Notes under the pieces: model-generated
What the model was told of the DNA's origin: nothing
What the model saw: the letters and a program-made list of their open reading frames with translations, nothing else
Databases searched by the model: none
Assembly (NCBI GenBank): GCA_023259875.1
Contig: JALRFL010000051.1
Location: 1-7,527, forward strand
Length of the DNA: 7,527 bases
Reading direction: 5' to 3'
Source: Alphaproteobacteria bacterium
Lineage (GTDB): Bacteria; Pseudomonadota; Alphaproteobacteria; Puniceispirillales; UBA1172
Translations under genes and position numbers: made by a program
Shown: positions 6,723-7,527 of the stretch, one piece after another
Layout: every line of letters begins with the position of its first letter
Numbering within the stretch: the first letter of the stretch is position 1

Positions 6723-7527
6723 ATGACAACCTCAGCGTCAAAGCAAATCTCAGGCGGTCAGGCCGCCGTAGAATCTCTCAAAGCCGAAGGCGTTGATCAT
6801 GTCTTTGGGTTGATCGGCTCAGCGACTATGGAAATGTTTGACGCCCTTTATGATGCCAAGGATATTCGTTTTATTGGTGTCCATGATGAACGCACCGGAA
6901 CCCATATGGCCGATGGCTATGCACGAGCATCAGGCCGAACAGGGGTTATTCTTGCTGGTCAAAATGGGCCCGGTTCAACCAATCTGGTCACGGGACTAGC
7001 GCAAGCGGCGGCGGCCTATTCGCCTGTGCTATCTATTGCTGGAATGTTATCCACCGAGCATCTCTACCGTGATGCGTTTCAAGAAGTTGACCAACAGGCG
7101 TTATTCACACCGGTGACGAAAAAGACTTGGACTGTTACCAAAGCAAACCGTATTCCTGAAATGTTCAGAGAGGCGTTTCGGGTGGCCATGTCCCCTCGCC
7201 GTGGGCCTGTGCAACTTAATCTGCCGCGCGATGTTCTAGCAGAACAAATCGCAATGCCCGTGATGCAGACCCCGAATGAATATCGGGTGATGCAAAACCC
7301 TGCCCCGGCCCCGGATGCGATTAGCAAAGCTTCCTCGCTTTTGGTTGGCGCCAAGCGTCCTGTGATTATCACTGGCGGCGGTATAAAAAATAGCCGCGGT
7401 CACGCCGCCGCCATTGCCTTGGCCGAAGCCTTAAATGCCCCTATCGTTCTTGCCCCGGGGCATGGGGACGCCCTCCCATTTGATCAGCCGCTTAACGCCG
7501 GACAAATGGGTCCGCGCGGAAATCCAG
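6723..7527 (+). CDS. Thiamine-diphosphate enzyme, acetolactate synthase / Xsc-like (5' part)
   Basis: The first 268 codons are present and the rest lies beyond the window. Such enzymes normally have about 550-600 residues, so less than half is seen. The N-terminal pyrimidine-binding domain is clear: DHVFGLIGSATMEMFDAL (25-42), GVHDERTGTHMADGYARASG (52-71) with the cofactor-activating Glu E56, then GQNGPGSTNLVTGLAQA (79-95). AFQEVDQQALFTPVTKKTW follows (118-136), then RGPVQLNLPRDVL (160-172). The central domain starts near 197 and shows RPVIITGGG. FG-IGSA, QNGPG-TN and FQEV-Q-ALF recall sulfoacetaldehyde acetyltransferase more than plain acetolactate synthase; the real reaction (decarboxylation, ligation or acetyl transfer) cannot be told. 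The ATG has AGGA 8 bases upstream and lies 25 bp after the hydrolase stop, so it belongs to the same operon. Confidence 0.9.
   Translation, partial: MTTSASKQISGGQAAVESLKAEGVDHVFGLIGSATMEMFDALYDAKDIRFIGVHDERTGTHMADGYARASGRTGVILAGQNGPGSTNLVTGLAQAAAAYSPVLSIAGMLSTEHLYRDAFQEVDQQALFTPVTKKTWTVTKANRIPEMFREAFRVAMSPRRGPVQLNLPRDVLAEQIAMPVMQTPNEYRVMQNPAPAPDAISKASSLLVGAKRPVIITGGGIKNSRGHAAAIALAEALNAPIVLAPGHGDALPFDQPLNAGQMGPRGNP

Noticed and set aside
1..7527. CRISPR array, tRNA, rRNA, insertion sequence or prophage signs
   Set aside because: No regularly spaced repeats, tRNA-like cloverleaf, transposase or integrase motifs were seen on either strand.

Overview
The window looks like a stretch of a bacterial chromosome with closely packed genes, short intergenic gaps and a base composition near half G+C by eye. 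The protein styles, the short leaders and a catabolic operon of the kind found in marine bacteria suggest an alphaproteobacterium, possibly a marine SAR116- or Rhodobacterales-like lineage. This is an inference from general feel; there is no rRNA or other marker here to prove it.

Left part (1 to about 2210). The window opens inside the 3' end of an unrecognised Arg/Ser/Asp-rich reading frame. It faces a minus-strand gene for a 358-residue protein with a Rossmann-like N-terminus. Next comes a plus-strand microgene of about 45 codons, whose product carries a compact Cys-Gly-Cys ... Cys-x-Gly-Trp-His motif. A minus-strand DCC/DUF393-type thiol-disulfide oxidoreductase-like gene converges on the microgene. 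The gap between those two holds a perfect 13-bp inverted repeat.

Right part (2359 to 7527). This is one coherent locus. A minus-strand LysR-type regulator is divergent from a plus-strand operon: aldehyde dehydrogenase, luciferase-like flavin-dependent monooxygenase, alpha/beta hydrolase, then a thiamine-diphosphate enzyme cut by the window end. Gaps inside the operon are 37, 14 and 25 bp, and each gene has a plausible ribosome binding site. The 103-bp AT-rich divergent gap holds a recognisable sigma70-type promoter for the regulator and two dyads that fit the LysR T-N11-A rule.

How the genes may work together. A flavin monooxygenase that opens or hydroxylates a ring, an aldehyde dehydrogenase that oxidises the aldehyde formed, and a hydrolase that cleaves the acid form the same logic as the trigonelline (tgn) pathway of Acinetobacter, which is also run by a LysR regulator. 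The related N-methylpyridinium betaine homarine is degraded by marine bacteria. The added thiamine-diphosphate enzyme, which resembles the sulfoacetaldehyde acetyltransferase/acetolactate synthase branch, is not part of the tgn pathway as I know it. The cluster may therefore act on a different compound or end differently. The substrate cannot be fixed from this sequence alone.
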